From the NCBI RefSeq assembly GCF_040958095.1, contig NC_091175.1, positions 23,829,121 through 23,893,120 on the forward strand: DNA of 64,000 bases, in the 5' to 3' direction. The position numbers were made by a program, and so were the translations under genes. Each line of letters opens with the position of its first letter. Positions within the stretch are counted from its first letter, which is position 1. Below the pieces are notes generated by a model. The model was given only the letters and a program-made list of their open reading frames with translations, was not told the DNA's origin and searched no databases. Of the stretch, positions 44,655 to 56,410 are shown piece by piece. The DNA is from Procambarus clarkii. Taxonomy: Eukaryota; Arthropoda; Malacostraca; Decapoda; Cambaridae.

Positions 44655-45667
44655 ACAATTACATGTCATACAACTTTGATACAGAATTAATATAGACTTG
44701 GAAATGCATGTCACACATTGACAATACATAAAATAAGATTAATATATGGTAACATGAGATTACACCATATATGCAATATTCGTGATACGAGGCTATCAAC
44801 CAAGATATCACTGTATAGTTTGAGCACACTTTTACACCAATCTCAGTATAATCATACTGGTGCATGCGTGGTCATAACAGTAATAACATCCAACCCCCCA
44901 GCATCCAAACATGCATCTGTAACACGTAAAGTGAATGTAGAACTAGCCAGGACTGCCAACTGGGGAAAAAATTGGAGGATCAAAACTAACCCCAGACAAA
45001 AGCCAAATAATCACTGTCGGCTGTATGGCCTACACAATCGAAGACGAGGGGAGGTTAAGGATCAGGGGAGACCCCATAGCCATCTCAAACACCAGCACTG
45101 TGCTCGGATACAACTTCAGTAGGCTACATAACTCCACCCAGTACGTCTCCCAGAAGACGGCGATGGCTAAGGGTTCCCGTCGAGGTTATTCCACTTCAGG
45201 CCCCACATCAAGCTCCACCTGTATAGTATGATCGTAAGGCCTAGCCTGGAGTACTCTTACGTCTCTCTGAACCTTACCAACAAAACCAACATGCTGAAGA
45301 TACAAAGGGTCCAAAACAAAGCACTTCACTTCGCAGCGGGCCTGTCGCTGGCGGACTAGGTAAGAACAGACCAGGTCCACGAGTCTCTCAACATGATGCC
45401 ATTGAACACCAGGCTCAGCTACCTGGCCAGAAGGCGGCTGTACCGCATGAAACACATGTTTGTCCCAGACCCCAAAGAACCCCCACGAAGCAGTAAATAC
45501 CACCAGCGACTACGAGATCCATGAACCACCACACAGAACCTTAAGAATCAATCTCCAACAAAAAGTGATCAGACACATTCATGATCAGGCCTTTCCGAGA
45601 CCTCAAATACTAAGTTGTCTGCCAGACGACCATTATGAGTGGACTATCCCGGATTCGATTTATACTT

Positions 45668-45768
45668 AATAAAAAAAAATACATAAATATAAAATAAATA
45701 AATAAATATAAAATAAACAAATAAATAAATAAATTTAAAATAAATAAATAAATAAATAAATAAATAAA
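45668..45768 (+). repeat. (AAATA)/(AAAT)n A-rich tract
   Basis: Imperfect AAATA and AAAT units, probably the expanded poly(A) tail of the LINE, lying against the Helitron-like element. Confidence 0.85.
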
Positions 45769-46334
45769 TCTATATAAATAAAAGTAGAAATGTTCGTTTG
45801 TTCAAAATCGCTAATCTCTGAAATTTCTTCACTCATTGCTTTGAAATTTTCACATAACGTTCTATTAGCATCCGATCAGATTTTTATATACGTACTAAAC
45901 AGATGTCGCGTCTGTGACAGGAAAAAAAATGTTTTTTTTCAACTGTGTTTTTCATATGTGAGGGAAATCTTCGAAACCTCTTTACCAATTGCTTTGAAAT
46001 TTTGACACAACGTTGCACTCGGATAGGTGCATGTTTTTATATACCTACTATATACATGCCTGACTTGTGACAGGAGAAAACATGCTTTGTATGAAAAACA
46101 GCGCCATCTGTTGGACGTAAGGACAACACACGCTCTACTTTTAGAAAGTTCTTCGCTGATTGCTTTGAAATTTTGACACAACATTCCATTCGCATGCATG
46201 TGTGTGTTTATATACCTACTATATAGATGCCACACCTGTGACAGGTAAAAACATGCTTTTCTTGGAAAAACAGCGCCATGTGTTGCATGTAAGAGCAACA
46301 GATGGCTCAGCAACGCATGGCCGGGTACAGCTAG
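45769..46334 (+). mobile_element. Non-autonomous Helitron-like element
   Basis: It begins TCTATATAAATAAAAG and ends GGCCGGGTACAGCTAG, flanked A on the left and T on the right, as expected for Helitrons (A|TC...CTAG|T). Inside are three diverged tandem units of about 170-180 bp, each with 'ttgctttgaaattttgacac', a 'tatatacctactata'-like segment and 'gacaggagaaaacatgc'. No Rep/helicase is encoded. Confidence 0.7.
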
Positions 46335-46729
46335 TAAATTAACAAAATAAAAATAAACAACAAAAAACTTTTTTTTGTGCTACCAGAATAGTAACCACCC
46401 TGATGTTGTTAAGATTAATCTCTTGCAACCAACTCCAACGGCTCTAGGGCTTCCAGACACCAGCTAGGACACAAACACTAGCCACCCAGCCAATGTACTG
46501 ACAACCTAACATATCACATACCCCAACAAACGACACACACATAGGCCAACCCATGTTGGACAGGTCACCGGACTCTCAGACCTCCTCTCTCTTCATACCT
46601 ACATCCTCTTCCACCTCCCCATCCCTCTAGCTTCCCCCCATTCTTTCCAAACCCTTTGGACATCAAATCCGAATTACTCTTTTACACGATTTAGAAACCA
46701 GGATTCTGATAATAGCAGGATTGTGGTGA
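46335..46729. other. Unassigned, pyrimidine-rich in its second half
   Basis: No domain seen. 46570-46660 is C/T-rich low-complexity sequence. Confidence 0.35.
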
Positions 46730-47125
46730 GAATTAGTGATGGGCTTAGTATGGTGGGAGGAGTAATCTTGGTGAGGGAGGGAGGGAAGAACGGGTGGCAT
46801 AGTTTGCTGACTCTGTGTGGCAACCTCTGTTATTGTCTGGACTCACCTTGCCAGCTTTGTGGTTTGCTATGGTGAACACAAATGTAGATACTTATAACGT
46901 GTGTTTATGGTGTAATAACAGCAAAAGGAGTATGTTGGGAGGAGCCATTTTGGTGAGGGAGGTACCATCTTCTGCTGGCTGGTGTGTGACTTGTTATGCA
47001 GTGTATGGTGGCCTCTATGCTGTTTGGACACCATACAATCTTAGATGTACAGTTATGGTTAAAAAAACATGTAGATACTTATATATAATGTGTGGTAATA
47101 GTATAATAACAGCAAAACTATTTGT
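46730..47125 (+). repeat. Diverged tandem duplication, about 190-bp unit
   Basis: Two related blocks share gtagatacttata, 'gtgtaataacagcaaaa' and 'ttggtgagggaggta'-like segments (46745 and 46940; 46885 and 47072). No function is evident. Confidence 0.5.
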
Positions 47126-47529
47126 TTATTGTTTTATGAACATAATGATTGAATCACTAATATGTTCACCATACTTTTGAGTAAGCAATAGTTCACGGTT
47201 CACAAGGTCAACGCCTCAATTTTGCCAAACTTCCTTGCCCTGTTGCGGCCAAAATTTGTCACCTACGATATTTTATATTATTTTTCCCATGATCAGGGAA
47301 CACATTTTAACAATCTTAGAATATTTTTTTCTTGCACCTGGCGGTCTTAAAGGCTATTAAGGCAAGCACCCTTTAAGGGTAAAACACCACCCTAACTGTG
47401 TCAGTGAAGTAGACCCATTCCAATCCTATTCAGTGGATACAAAACGATGATAGAAAGTCACCCAATCGGACATCCTATCATAATCCAACTCCCGAGGTGG
47501 GGAACGGAAGGAGTTCTTCTGGTGACGAT

Positions 47530-48030
47530 GACCAGTACACCTGCAAGGACAAGTGGAATCATCTGAATCTGAATTCAGAGAACTAGCTGACGAATGTCTA
47601 TGAACTGAAAGTCGAGTTGAACGAGACGACCGATGAGATGAAGACCTTCCCTGCTGAGCAAAATTGGAGCCTCCAGACCCATGAGTAACCAGTGGTGGAG
47701 ACCTTTGCCTAACCTGACTGTGTCCAGCAGCACCCCCAAGAGAAGTGGAGGCATTCGCATCGCTGGACTGTGAGTGTCAACGACACATAGCAATTAGACT
47801 GGAAAGAGTGCGAGAGCTCGATGTATGTAGGAATGGGTCCATGTCAAAAGATACAGCAGCTAACAAGTTGGACGTAACCCGAAGATAGTAAATGTCATAA
47901 ATGTTGTCAGCCGTAAATATGCGAGAGCGTCTAAAAGTTACAATTCGCTCAGCCAAAGTGCCTGACACTCCAGGTAGTGACACTAATTCACTAACCGTTG
48001 TCGTCTTTATTGGGATTTGAGACATTCTGC
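47530..48030 (-). pseudogene. Unfamiliar ORF with a helix-hairpin-helix-like N terminus
   Basis: Minus strand from 48024 (MSQIPIKTTTVSELVSLPGV). The segment LVSLPGVSGTLAERIVTFRR, then IFTADNIYDI, has the pattern of a ComEA-type helix-hairpin-helix pair (LPGIGxxxAxxIxxxR, then F); such motifs bind DNA without sequence specificity. The frame stops near 47780. A second frame, rich in Ser, Arg and His, then continues (NASTSLGGAAGHS, later STCPCRCTGHRHQ) to about 47480, so one frameshift or stop is likely. It could be ORF1 of an unrecognised retroelement or a degraded host gene. I do not recognise the family. Confidence 0.4.
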
Positions 48031-48471
48031 AGTAATGAAAAGCCAAAGCTCAGAAATATATCATGCAGAATGTACACTCACAGCCAGGTTACAGCCACTA
48101 AATGAGACAATAGGACAAGCCAGGATGTCATGAGATTGTCTCATGTAATGAGACAATAGGTCAAATTTTAAAAATTATGCAAAAATAAGCACTGCACATC
48201 TACTAACGTAATTAATGGGCGCAGTAGAGTCATAAGAAGTATCCAAAATGTTTGTGGAAATATTGCACTGTAAAAACTCTGGAGGGAAGAAACAGATTGG
48301 AGTCCACTATTTAGGACAACCAAGAGAGTTGTGCCCTAGCTGCCGTGGGGTGTAGACGTATTGCCTGAGCCTTCCAGTAGTTGGTAGTTGTTTGCCGAGT
48401 GGCTGGGGGTGTGGGCATCCCAACCCTCCCTGCAGTTGTCGCTTGGCTGGTGTTGACATGGCACGCTTGCG

Positions 48472-49278
48472 ATGGGAGGCCTTCTTCCCCCTGTTGTGAG
48501 AGTGAACTTCGTGGGCCTGAAGTTTAAAGGCCGTGTTGGTTACCCAGCAGTTGAGCTTGTCATGTGTGACATGCTCTGTGTCCCGGTGGATGACGTCTAC
48601 GGAGTTGAGCTAGTAACTGCTCACCGGGTTATTGTCAAGTTAGTGGGGAAGGAGGTGTACCGTGAGTTCCTCCGCCGTTACGAGGGGCGTTTCTTGACGC
48701 TGCCTGGTGGTGCCGGCTCTGTGACCATTATGGACCGTAGTGGTGCCCTGACATATGTGAGTGTGCATGGGGCGCCCTTGGAGTTTCCTGAGGACCTACT
48801 CTGGCGTTACTTCGAGCAGTTTGGCACTGTCGTCAGTGTGCGGTTGAACACGCTGTCGTCGGGGAGGTATAAGGGTATGTGTACGAACATTCGTACCCTT
48901 GGGATGCGCCTAAGGACGGACATTCCTTCTTCAGTCCGGCTTCTGGGGTACTACATCTGGGTATACTATACCCGGCAACCCTGTACCTGTTTTCCGTGTC
49001 GCCTGTTGGGGCATCAGGCTGCCGGGTGCTCTGGGTCTGCAGTCGCTCCTGTGAACCTGTTTGACATTGTTGACCGCGTGCATCCTGTTCCATGGAGCCC
49101 TTCCTCCATCTGGGTTCCGCGGGCTCGGTGTTTTGTTGTGGGTGTGCCGGAGTTGATGCCTGATCCTCGTACGGTTTATAGTAAACCAGTTCCGGATAAC
49201 ATCATGTTGCTTTGGGAGGCATATTGTGTTCGATTCCCGGCAGCGGAGTGGCCGGATAAGTATGAACAGTTCGAGTAG
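48472..49278 (+). CDS. Single-exon CCHC zinc-knuckle protein (retroelement gag/ORF1-like or domesticated)
   Basis: An uninterrupted frame of 268 codons, GC-rich and unlike the AT-rich surroundings. Residues 1-100 form a mixed alpha/beta region (VGYPAVELVMCDML, VELVTAHRVIVKLV). Residues 100-160 resemble an RRM-like fold (YVSVHGAPLEFPEDLLWRYF, EQFGTVVSVRLN). A CX2CX4HX4C knuckle CFPCRLLGHQAAGC is near residues 175-188. The C terminus ends WPDKYEQFE. This layout resembles LINE ORF1 and the ZCCHC-type proteins related to it. No RT follows, and a polyadenylation hexamer is 150 nt downstream. The start is chosen as the first ATG of the frame; an earlier non-ATG region also reads open. Function unknown; RNA binding is inferred. 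Confidence 0.6.
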   Translation: MGGLLPPVVRVNFVGLKFKGRVGYPAVELVMCDMLCVPVDDVYGVELVTAHRVIVKLVGKEVYREFLRRYEGRFLTLPGGAGSVTIMDRSGALTYVSVHGAPLEFPEDLLWRYFEQFGTVVSVRLNTLSSGRYKGMCTNIRTLGMRLRTDIPSSVRLLGYYIWVYYTRQPCTCFPCRLLGHQAAGCSGSAVAPVNLFDIVDRVHPVPWSPSSIWVPRARCFVVGVPELMPDPRTVYSKPVPDNIMLLWEAYCVRFPAAEWPDKYEQFE

Positions 49279-49429
49279 TCTGTGTGATTGGTGTGTGATG
49301 GGGCCTGTGGCTTGTTGTGCTATGTGTTGTCCTTATTGTGCGCCCTTCAGGCCGGTGTTGTTTCGTTCTCATGACCTTGTTTTATTGTATTTATTGTATT
49401 TCTTAGCATGCTTTGCATATAAATATAAT

Positions 49430-49435
49430 AATAAA
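49430..49435 (+). other. Candidate polyadenylation signal after the CCHC ORF
   Basis: AATAAA about 152 nt after the stop codon, in an AT-rich 3' region. Confidence 0.45.
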
Positions 49436-49440
49436 AAATA

Positions 49441-51126
49441 ATTTGGACAACCAAACACGGCACAGCATTGCTGGGAAGCAAGCCAGATACCGAATCCCTG
49501 GTGAACTTTCATGGTGCAATTAGATTTTACATTGTAATGAAAAAAGGAATTACTATGCAACGACGGTCCAGGATACGCCAAGGCCACGTGGGTGAGGTAC
49601 CAGCAGTGTTAAGTGTCTGCACGAGTGATTTTACAGGAAGCAGGAGAAAGAGATGTGAAATCATGTGTAAATAATTCAGTGGAAGACTCAGTGTCACGTG
49701 TGAGTCTGAAAAGGAAGTTGTTGTCCAACATCTGTAGGAAACAATCAAGTGTGAAATGTCCCAGAAGTGATAATAGCTTAGTGGCGATAACGAACCAGTT
49801 AGTGTTTTCGCCATAGCGTGGGCGAGACGCGGGTGTGAAATAACTCCCTCCCCCAAACAGTTTGGATGTTCTCGCCTCGCCAAATTAGAAAACAGGAAGT
49901 GTGGAGGAGGAGAGCCAGTGTCTCACGCCGTGTCATACATAAAACTGAAAGTGTGAGTGTGGGGAAACACGCCAGCAGTGAGTTGAGAAGTGAGGGGTTA
50001 TAATTGTACATTATTCTAAGACTGTTTGAGTGAGGGTGATAATTTCACGCTAGAGTAATTAAAGGAATCGCACCAAGGTAATTGATCAGCTTAAGTATTG
50101 CAACACCATACACCAGGGTTTATCATCTATCTAGAAAGCTTTAGGTTTAGTTTCCCTCGCTAAATCTACAGTCTACCTGCCAACCGGATTAACATCAGAG
50201 TGAACGGGGCGTAACAGGTGTGAATTTAATGAGTGTTCAAGAAGTGTTCAGTTAGTTCACTTTTGTTCATGACCCATCTGGTGGGTCGTGACTGTTGGAC
50301 TCTTACACCTGTAGAGTGGTGGGTACGTAGACCTGCTCTGAAGTGATGTTTGACAGCTGTTTAGGTGACACTTTTGATTAACGTAAAGAAAGTGGGTCAT
50401 TGTATATTAGTAAGTTTTTGAATAAAATTATGTTTGCTAAGGCAGGTGCGTTTGATGTCATTCCTTATTAAGCAAGGTGGGTACTGAAAGTTTCAATTCC
50501 CGTACAGCATTGAACTTTTATAACATATCCAAGTCGATGAATTTGAGCCAGTAAGAGTGTGTTCAATTTGCTAATAAGAAATGAAACGAACAGACAGCAG
50601 ATCTTGAGTCCCACCTCAAGATCACGCGCATGTTAGGGTAGGAGGCGTCGACCAGAAGTGAAACATCAACTCAGCGGGACAGTGACTCTGAGGGAGTCTA
50701 TGGACAGCAGGTAGATGCTGTTGATGGATGTATCAATGTCAACCAAGGTGAATGTCTGATCAAAGATTCCGAGACAGTAAGGAAGGTATTGGAGCGACAT
50801 CAGCCGAGGTAACTGGAAGGTAACAGACGAGGTAACAAAGTAACTGGAAGATGAAGTAATCACTGGACGCGGTGGTGAATCAGTTGTTGACAATGACATA
50901 ACCTCAAGTGATCTTGGATGTGACCAGGTGTTACGATCTAGAAAATCTCAAAGGTAAAATATTAGTAACATATCTGTAATCACCCATCTCAGACTGTAGG
51001 AGTGTATTTGCTTGTAAAGTGAATGATTTGCATAGTGTATATCATATACATTGGTATGGCTGCTATATTATGCTTAATGATGTATTAGAATGTATAACAG
51101 TATTGAATGTTATATTTCAATGGGTA
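49441..51126. other. Unassigned 1.7 kb
   Basis: No coding domain recognised. 'tcatgacccatctggtgggt' near 50269 forms an imperfect inverted repeat, and aataaaa occurs near 50421. An untranslated or LTR-like portion of an unrecognised retroelement is possible, but no paired repeat is present in the window. Confidence 0.3.
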
Positions 51127-51366
51127 ACCGGTCGGCCGAGCGGACAGCACGCGGGACTTGTGATCCTGTGGTCCTGGGTTCGATCCCAGGCGCCGGCGAG
51201 AAACAATGGGCAGAGTTTCTTTCACCCTATGCCCCTGTTACCTAGCAGTAAATTAGGTACCTGGGTGTTAGTCAGCTGTCACGGGCTGCTTCCTGGGGGT
51301 GGAGGCCTGGTCGAGGACCGGGCCGCGGGGACACTAAAAGCCCCGAAATCATCTCAAGATAACCTC
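51127..51366 (+). mobile_element. tRNA-derived SINE (type 1), the cleanest copy
   Basis: ACCGGTCGGCCGAGCGGACA head, loop CTTGTGA (TGT), box B GGTTCGATCCC, complete body and CATCTCAAGATAACCTC end, 240 bp. It is the best reference copy for the family in this window. Confidence 0.93.
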
Positions 51367-51496
51367 CATTGAATGAGGAAGGGCTTGCATTAAGGAGACA
51401 GGAAGTGTTCGTGCTAAATACGTGTGTGTATCTGTATGAGGAGGTAGGCAAGTCGTGCCCAGGATTGTGTTGCCAGCTTGTATCCTTATTAGAAAA

Positions 51497-51967
51497 CTAG
51501 CTGTACCCGTCACGCATTGCTGTGGCTCATGCGTTGCTGAGTCACAGAAACCTTCCCTTGTCCCCCAGTTCTCCCCTCCCTTGTCCCCCAGTTCTCCCCA
51601 CCATTCCTTCCCCTTCCCTGTCCTCTTGTCCTCCCCACCCTCCACCACTCCACCATCTCCTCGTCATCCCCACCATCGACCACTGCACCTTCTCCTCGTT
51701 CTCCACAACATTCACCACTCCACCGTCCCCTCGTCCTCCCTACCATCTCCCACTCCCCCATCCCCTCGTCCTCCCCTGTCCCCTCTTCCTCTCCACCATC
51801 CCCCATTTCCCTGTCCTTTGTCCTTCCCACCGTTCTCCATTCCACTGTTCCCTCGTTCCCACCATCTCCAACTCCCTCGTCCCCCTGTCTTCCCCACCAG
51901 CCCCCACTCCCGTTCTCTAGTTCTCACCACCATTTCCCATTCCCTCGTCCGATGCATTCCCAAATGA
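51497..51967 (-). mobile_element. Probable non-autonomous Helitron-like element with pyrimidine-rich interior
   Basis: On the minus strand it ends GACGGGTACAGCTAG followed by T, as at 46334. It may begin TCATTTGGGAATGC at 51967 after an A, giving A|TC...CTAG|T. The interior (51545-51950) is an imperfect array of about 30-45 bp C/T-rich units built on ccctcgtcctccccaccatc-like sequence; the open frames there are products of the repeat. The 5' limit is tentative. Confidence 0.5.
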
Positions 51968-52111
51968 TCTGAGATTAGCTCCAGCTTACAGTCACCGAGT
52001 TTAGGTGTTAGTGATCATGGAACGAGTTTGTTAGCTATGAACTGTCAAGATCCAAGGCATCAGCTGTTCGACAGTTCGACTGATTCATTACCAAATGAGG
52101 TCTTTCAAGTT

Positions 52112-52270
52112 TGGCCTGGACGATAGAACGACAGTCTCGTTTCATGCAGCTCGGCGCTCAATTCCCGACCGTCCAAGTGGTTGGGCACCATTCCTTCCCA
52201 ATTCTGATCCCTTCTAAGTGCTTTATATAATGGCTTGGCGCATTTTCCTGATAGTTCTCTTCCCCTTCCA
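52112..52270 (+). mobile_element. tRNA-derived SINE (type 3), second copy
   Basis: Shares gaacgacagtctcgtttcat, GCTCAATTCCCGACCGTCC and 'ggttgggcaccattccttcc' with 22905-23090. Confidence 0.7.
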
Positions 52271-53700
<1,430 letters not shown>

Positions 53701-53704
53701 GAGA

Positions 53705-53800
53705 TGTACAGACTATCGGCTTGATAATGGTCCAGGACGGACCGAAACGTCGTCTCTTAAATTTCGAGCGTGTGGTTTGGTCAACTTTCTTCCAGCACGT
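53705..53800 (+). mobile_element. Penelope-like terminal module (single arm)
   Basis: CTTGATAATGGTCCAGGACG then GACCGAAACGTCGTCT, followed by 'gtgtggtttggtcaactttc'. Same module as at 21950, 29885 and 39230, here unpaired. Confidence 0.65.
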
Positions 53801-53941
53801 TACGGCGCCCTAACATCTGCACAGAGATGTACAGGTTTCGTCAGTGATTGTATGAGTCGTGGCCCCTGGAGGCATGCAAGGAACGCCGAGGATAAGCACC
53901 ACTTCTGACGAGTGTCTACAAGAGTGAAACTAAATTAATGT

Positions 53942-54592
53942 AACTAGGCACTCCACAAGGAGGAGTACTAAGTCCTACCTTGTTTAATATTCTAATTAAT
54001 GTCTTACTAAAATCAATCCCAACTAGTCCGGTAAACATCACTATCAGCTATGCAGATGACATCCTTGTACATACTAAATCCCAGCACGAAATGCAAACAG
54101 TTTTAAATTGTATACATACAGCCTGTGAAAGCCTTGGTCTTGTAATCAACGCTGCTAAAACTAAGGTATTTAACAGACAAATTGGCAACCGCAAAAGTGG
54201 ACCACGAAAACTTAATATAGATAACATACCAAAAGACTATGTCTCCTCTTTCAAATACCTTGGTGTCTCTGTCCCTTGTACCTCAACTGCAGTCAATAAG
54301 TTACATCAACAGTGCAGAGACAGACAAGGCTCTCAGAACTGTAGTGGGGTACAGCCTGAAATATGGTGTTATTAATATTAGAATAGCAAAAATGATGTAT
54401 TTAGCGTATATAAGGTCTCTGATAGACTATCATGCACCAGCTTTGGTCCTGCAGAATGGCAAAAACATTGATAGACTGGAAAAAATGCAAAATGAAGCAC
54501 TCAGAATTATACTTGACTGTCCTATAACTACCAAAGTTCTCAACATGCGGAAAGAATTAAATATATTTAGCATTAGAGATAGAATATTTTAA
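53942..54592 (+). pseudogene. LINE RT palm and thumb fragment
   Basis: Motif B TPQGGVLSPTLFN, motif C ISYADDILVHTKS, then GLVINAAKTKVFNRQ. The thumb in a second frame reads YIRSLIDYHAPALVLQNGKN, then KMQNEALRIILDCP. At least one frameshift falls near 54300. Confidence 0.88.
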
Positions 54593-54901
54593 ATTAATCT
54601 TATGATGGGACTAAAGCTTCGGCGTGATAACAAGAACAACATTGTGTCAGTTGCACTGTTAGAACACATACGAAATGGAACTAACGAGTTTAAATGGATT
54701 CAAAGAACAGCCACTCATATTAAAATGATGGGACTGCGCGATGTATATACAGATGAAAGAGTACAGCACTTCCTTCCACCCTAGCACCCTTTTGACATCC
54801 TGACCCCTGCATACCCCACCAAGAAACTAATCACAAACAACCCTCATGCTCAGCTTGCTGCTAAATTAAGCACCATAGAGCACATTCACAATATACAAGC
54901 T

Positions 54902-55723
54902 GAAAACAACATAGCACAGACCATATACACTGACGGATCACTCAATGCAGCTACAGGGAGGGCAGGAAGTGCTCATCAACTCGATGGCAGCACAATTCAA
55001 AGGAATATCCGAATTAGTAACTGGGCATCCACAATGCAAGCTGAGTTGGTAGCAATACTGGTAGCACTCGAAATTATTGACAACACTGAAGTAGACAGCT
55101 TAATTATTTCTGACTCCCTTTCCTCACTACGAGCAATAAACAGTTTGCAATCAAGTAATAACGTGCTTGTCTTGGAAGCTAGACGTAGATATATAAGAAT
55201 ACTTAGCAAGAGGGTAAATATAAAAATGTTATGGATTCCTTCTCACATTGACCTGCAGGAACAAGTTCACGCCCTTGCTAAGGCTGCAGTAAATAAAGAC
55301 AGTATTGAACGGAATCTTGAGTTATCAAATAGGTCCCTTAAAAGTGTCATTAGACGAGAACTCCTGGATGAATTTGAAGAAAGTAGAACAGTGCAAACTG
55401 GAACTAGCAGGTCCATTGTTCATCACAATGAAATGTGTGAAGTAAAACATGTGTATGGGGCAAGTAACAAAGTCAGTAGACTAACAAATGTTGTCACAGC
55501 TTGTATAAGACTTGGCTACAAATATCTAGATGAAGTAAAGTGTAAAGTGTGTGGACAAAAACAGGGACACACACTCGAACACTATATCTTGGATTGTAGT
55601 AAAATTGAGCCATTTAGAGATAAATCTAAGCTCACTCTGTATGATATGGCAACTTATCTTATTACCATGGATAAACTATCTGAAATCCTTGCACTGTATC
55701 CACATTTCGCTTCCAGTAGATAA
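54902..55723 (+). pseudogene. LINE RNase H domain and C-terminal Cys motif
   Basis: IYTDGSLNAATG (first Asp, near 54925), MQAELVAILVALEI (Glu), IISDSLSSLRAI (second Asp) and WIPSHIDLQEQ. The fourth acidic residue, normally in a NExAD-like segment, is replaced: the segment reads QVHALAKAA. The C terminus has CKVCGQKQGHTLEHYILDC, a CX2C-H-C pattern usual for these LINEs. 55034-55723 is open for 229 codons. Confidence 0.85.
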
Positions 55724-56051
55724 AGGACATATGAGATTCAGAAACAAGTAGTGTATTGTGAGGACTAATAATAAACAGAAGCTCCCCTATGACTCTGTAA
55801 TATCCCCATTGGTCAAACTATTATGTATTAGCGATAAGACCTACTATTAATGTATAATGACTTACTATAAATATAAAGCTCTTGAAATAGCACTTTCTCT
55901 GTAACTAACTGACATTGTAACTATAAGGTGTGAAGGATAGATGAAATTGTTTATGTAATAATCTAAGATGAGGTCTGATAAAGACCTTTTGTGCTCTCTG
56001 TAACGCTTTTTGCCCTACCGCTCACAGGATGAGTATAGGGTGCACAATAAA

Positions 56052-56069
56052 CTAGCCGCCTTCGGCGGC
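56052..56069. other. CTAG plus GC-rich hairpin (LINE 3' end or Helitron 3' end)
   Basis: CTAGCCGCCTTCGGCGGC: a perfect 6-bp stem GCCGCC/GGCGGC with a 3-base loop, overlapping CTAG. On the minus strand this is hairpin, then CTAG, then T, as in Helitron 3' ends. On the plus strand it directly follows the LINE 3' UTR. Confidence 0.5.
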
Positions 56070-56189
56070 AACAATCAAAATCTGACGAGTGTGTGTGTAG
56101 TTTACACAAATATCCTCCAGACTTCAAACACGTCAGTAAAAAAGAATATCGTTTTCAACACGGCTTCAGGTTCCGTTGGTGAAAACATA

Positions 56190-56410
56190 GATTTTGCACC
56201 ATTACGGCCCATTAGCGCTTTGCCACCCCCGGATCCCCTCTTCAACCCATTACTGCTCTTTAGCCCTTTACCAACCCCACCTTAAACCATTACTGCCGTT
56301 TAGCTCTTTACCCTTCCCCTTATCCCATTACTGTTCTTTAGCCCTTTACCCTCCACCCCTTCATCCCATTAATGCCCCTTAGTGTTATACCCTTCCCTTT
56401 CCCTCATTCC
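56190..56410 (+). repeat. Minisatellite, about 35-45 bp CCCATTACTGCTCTTTAGCC units
   Basis: About five to six imperfect copies of cccattactgctctttagcc, followed by ctttaccctcc-like spacers. The open frames in it have no domains. Confidence 0.75.

Larger units (their letters stand above)
43912..44920. mobile_element. About 1-kb insertion in the LINE, containing a tRNA-like SINE and (AT)n
   Basis: LINE reading stops at DDVTHVIV and resumes RKVNVELART. The ends are only approximate. The interior has no coding motif apart from the SINE head described separately. Confidence 0.55.
43757..45690 (+). mobile_element. LINE ORF2 C-terminal half with an insertion
   Basis: RT motif B and C are at 43790-43910 (LSPVLFNIFVNDLPQPEYRD, then VQFADDVTHVI). 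After about 1 kb of inserted DNA the thumb resumes at about 44920-45660 (RTANWGKNWRIK, SQIITVGCMAYT-like, SMIVRPSLEYSYVSLNL, QRVQNKALHFAAG). Frameshifts separate the pieces. A run of A and (AAATA)n follows, consistent with a 3' tail. Confidence 0.75.
53930..56050 (+). mobile_element. RNase H-bearing LINE, 5'-truncated
   Basis: It starts inside RT motif B (LGTPQGGVLSPTLFNILINV) and continues through motif C, thumb, RNase H and a C-terminal cysteine motif to a stop at 55723. A 3' UTR of about 320 bp follows, ending near gggtgcacaataaa. Frameshifts lie near 54310 and 54590 and a stop near 54782, but the RNase H half is open over 229 codons. RNase H after RT places it with I-like LINEs; it is a different family from the 1-4.3 kb copy. 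Confidence 0.88.

Noticed and set aside
48833-49093. Minus-strand ORF opposite the CCHC protein
   Set aside because: Shadow frame without motif.
51455-51967. Proline/serine-rich ORFs
   Set aside because: Pyrimidine-rich minisatellite inside a Helitron-like element.
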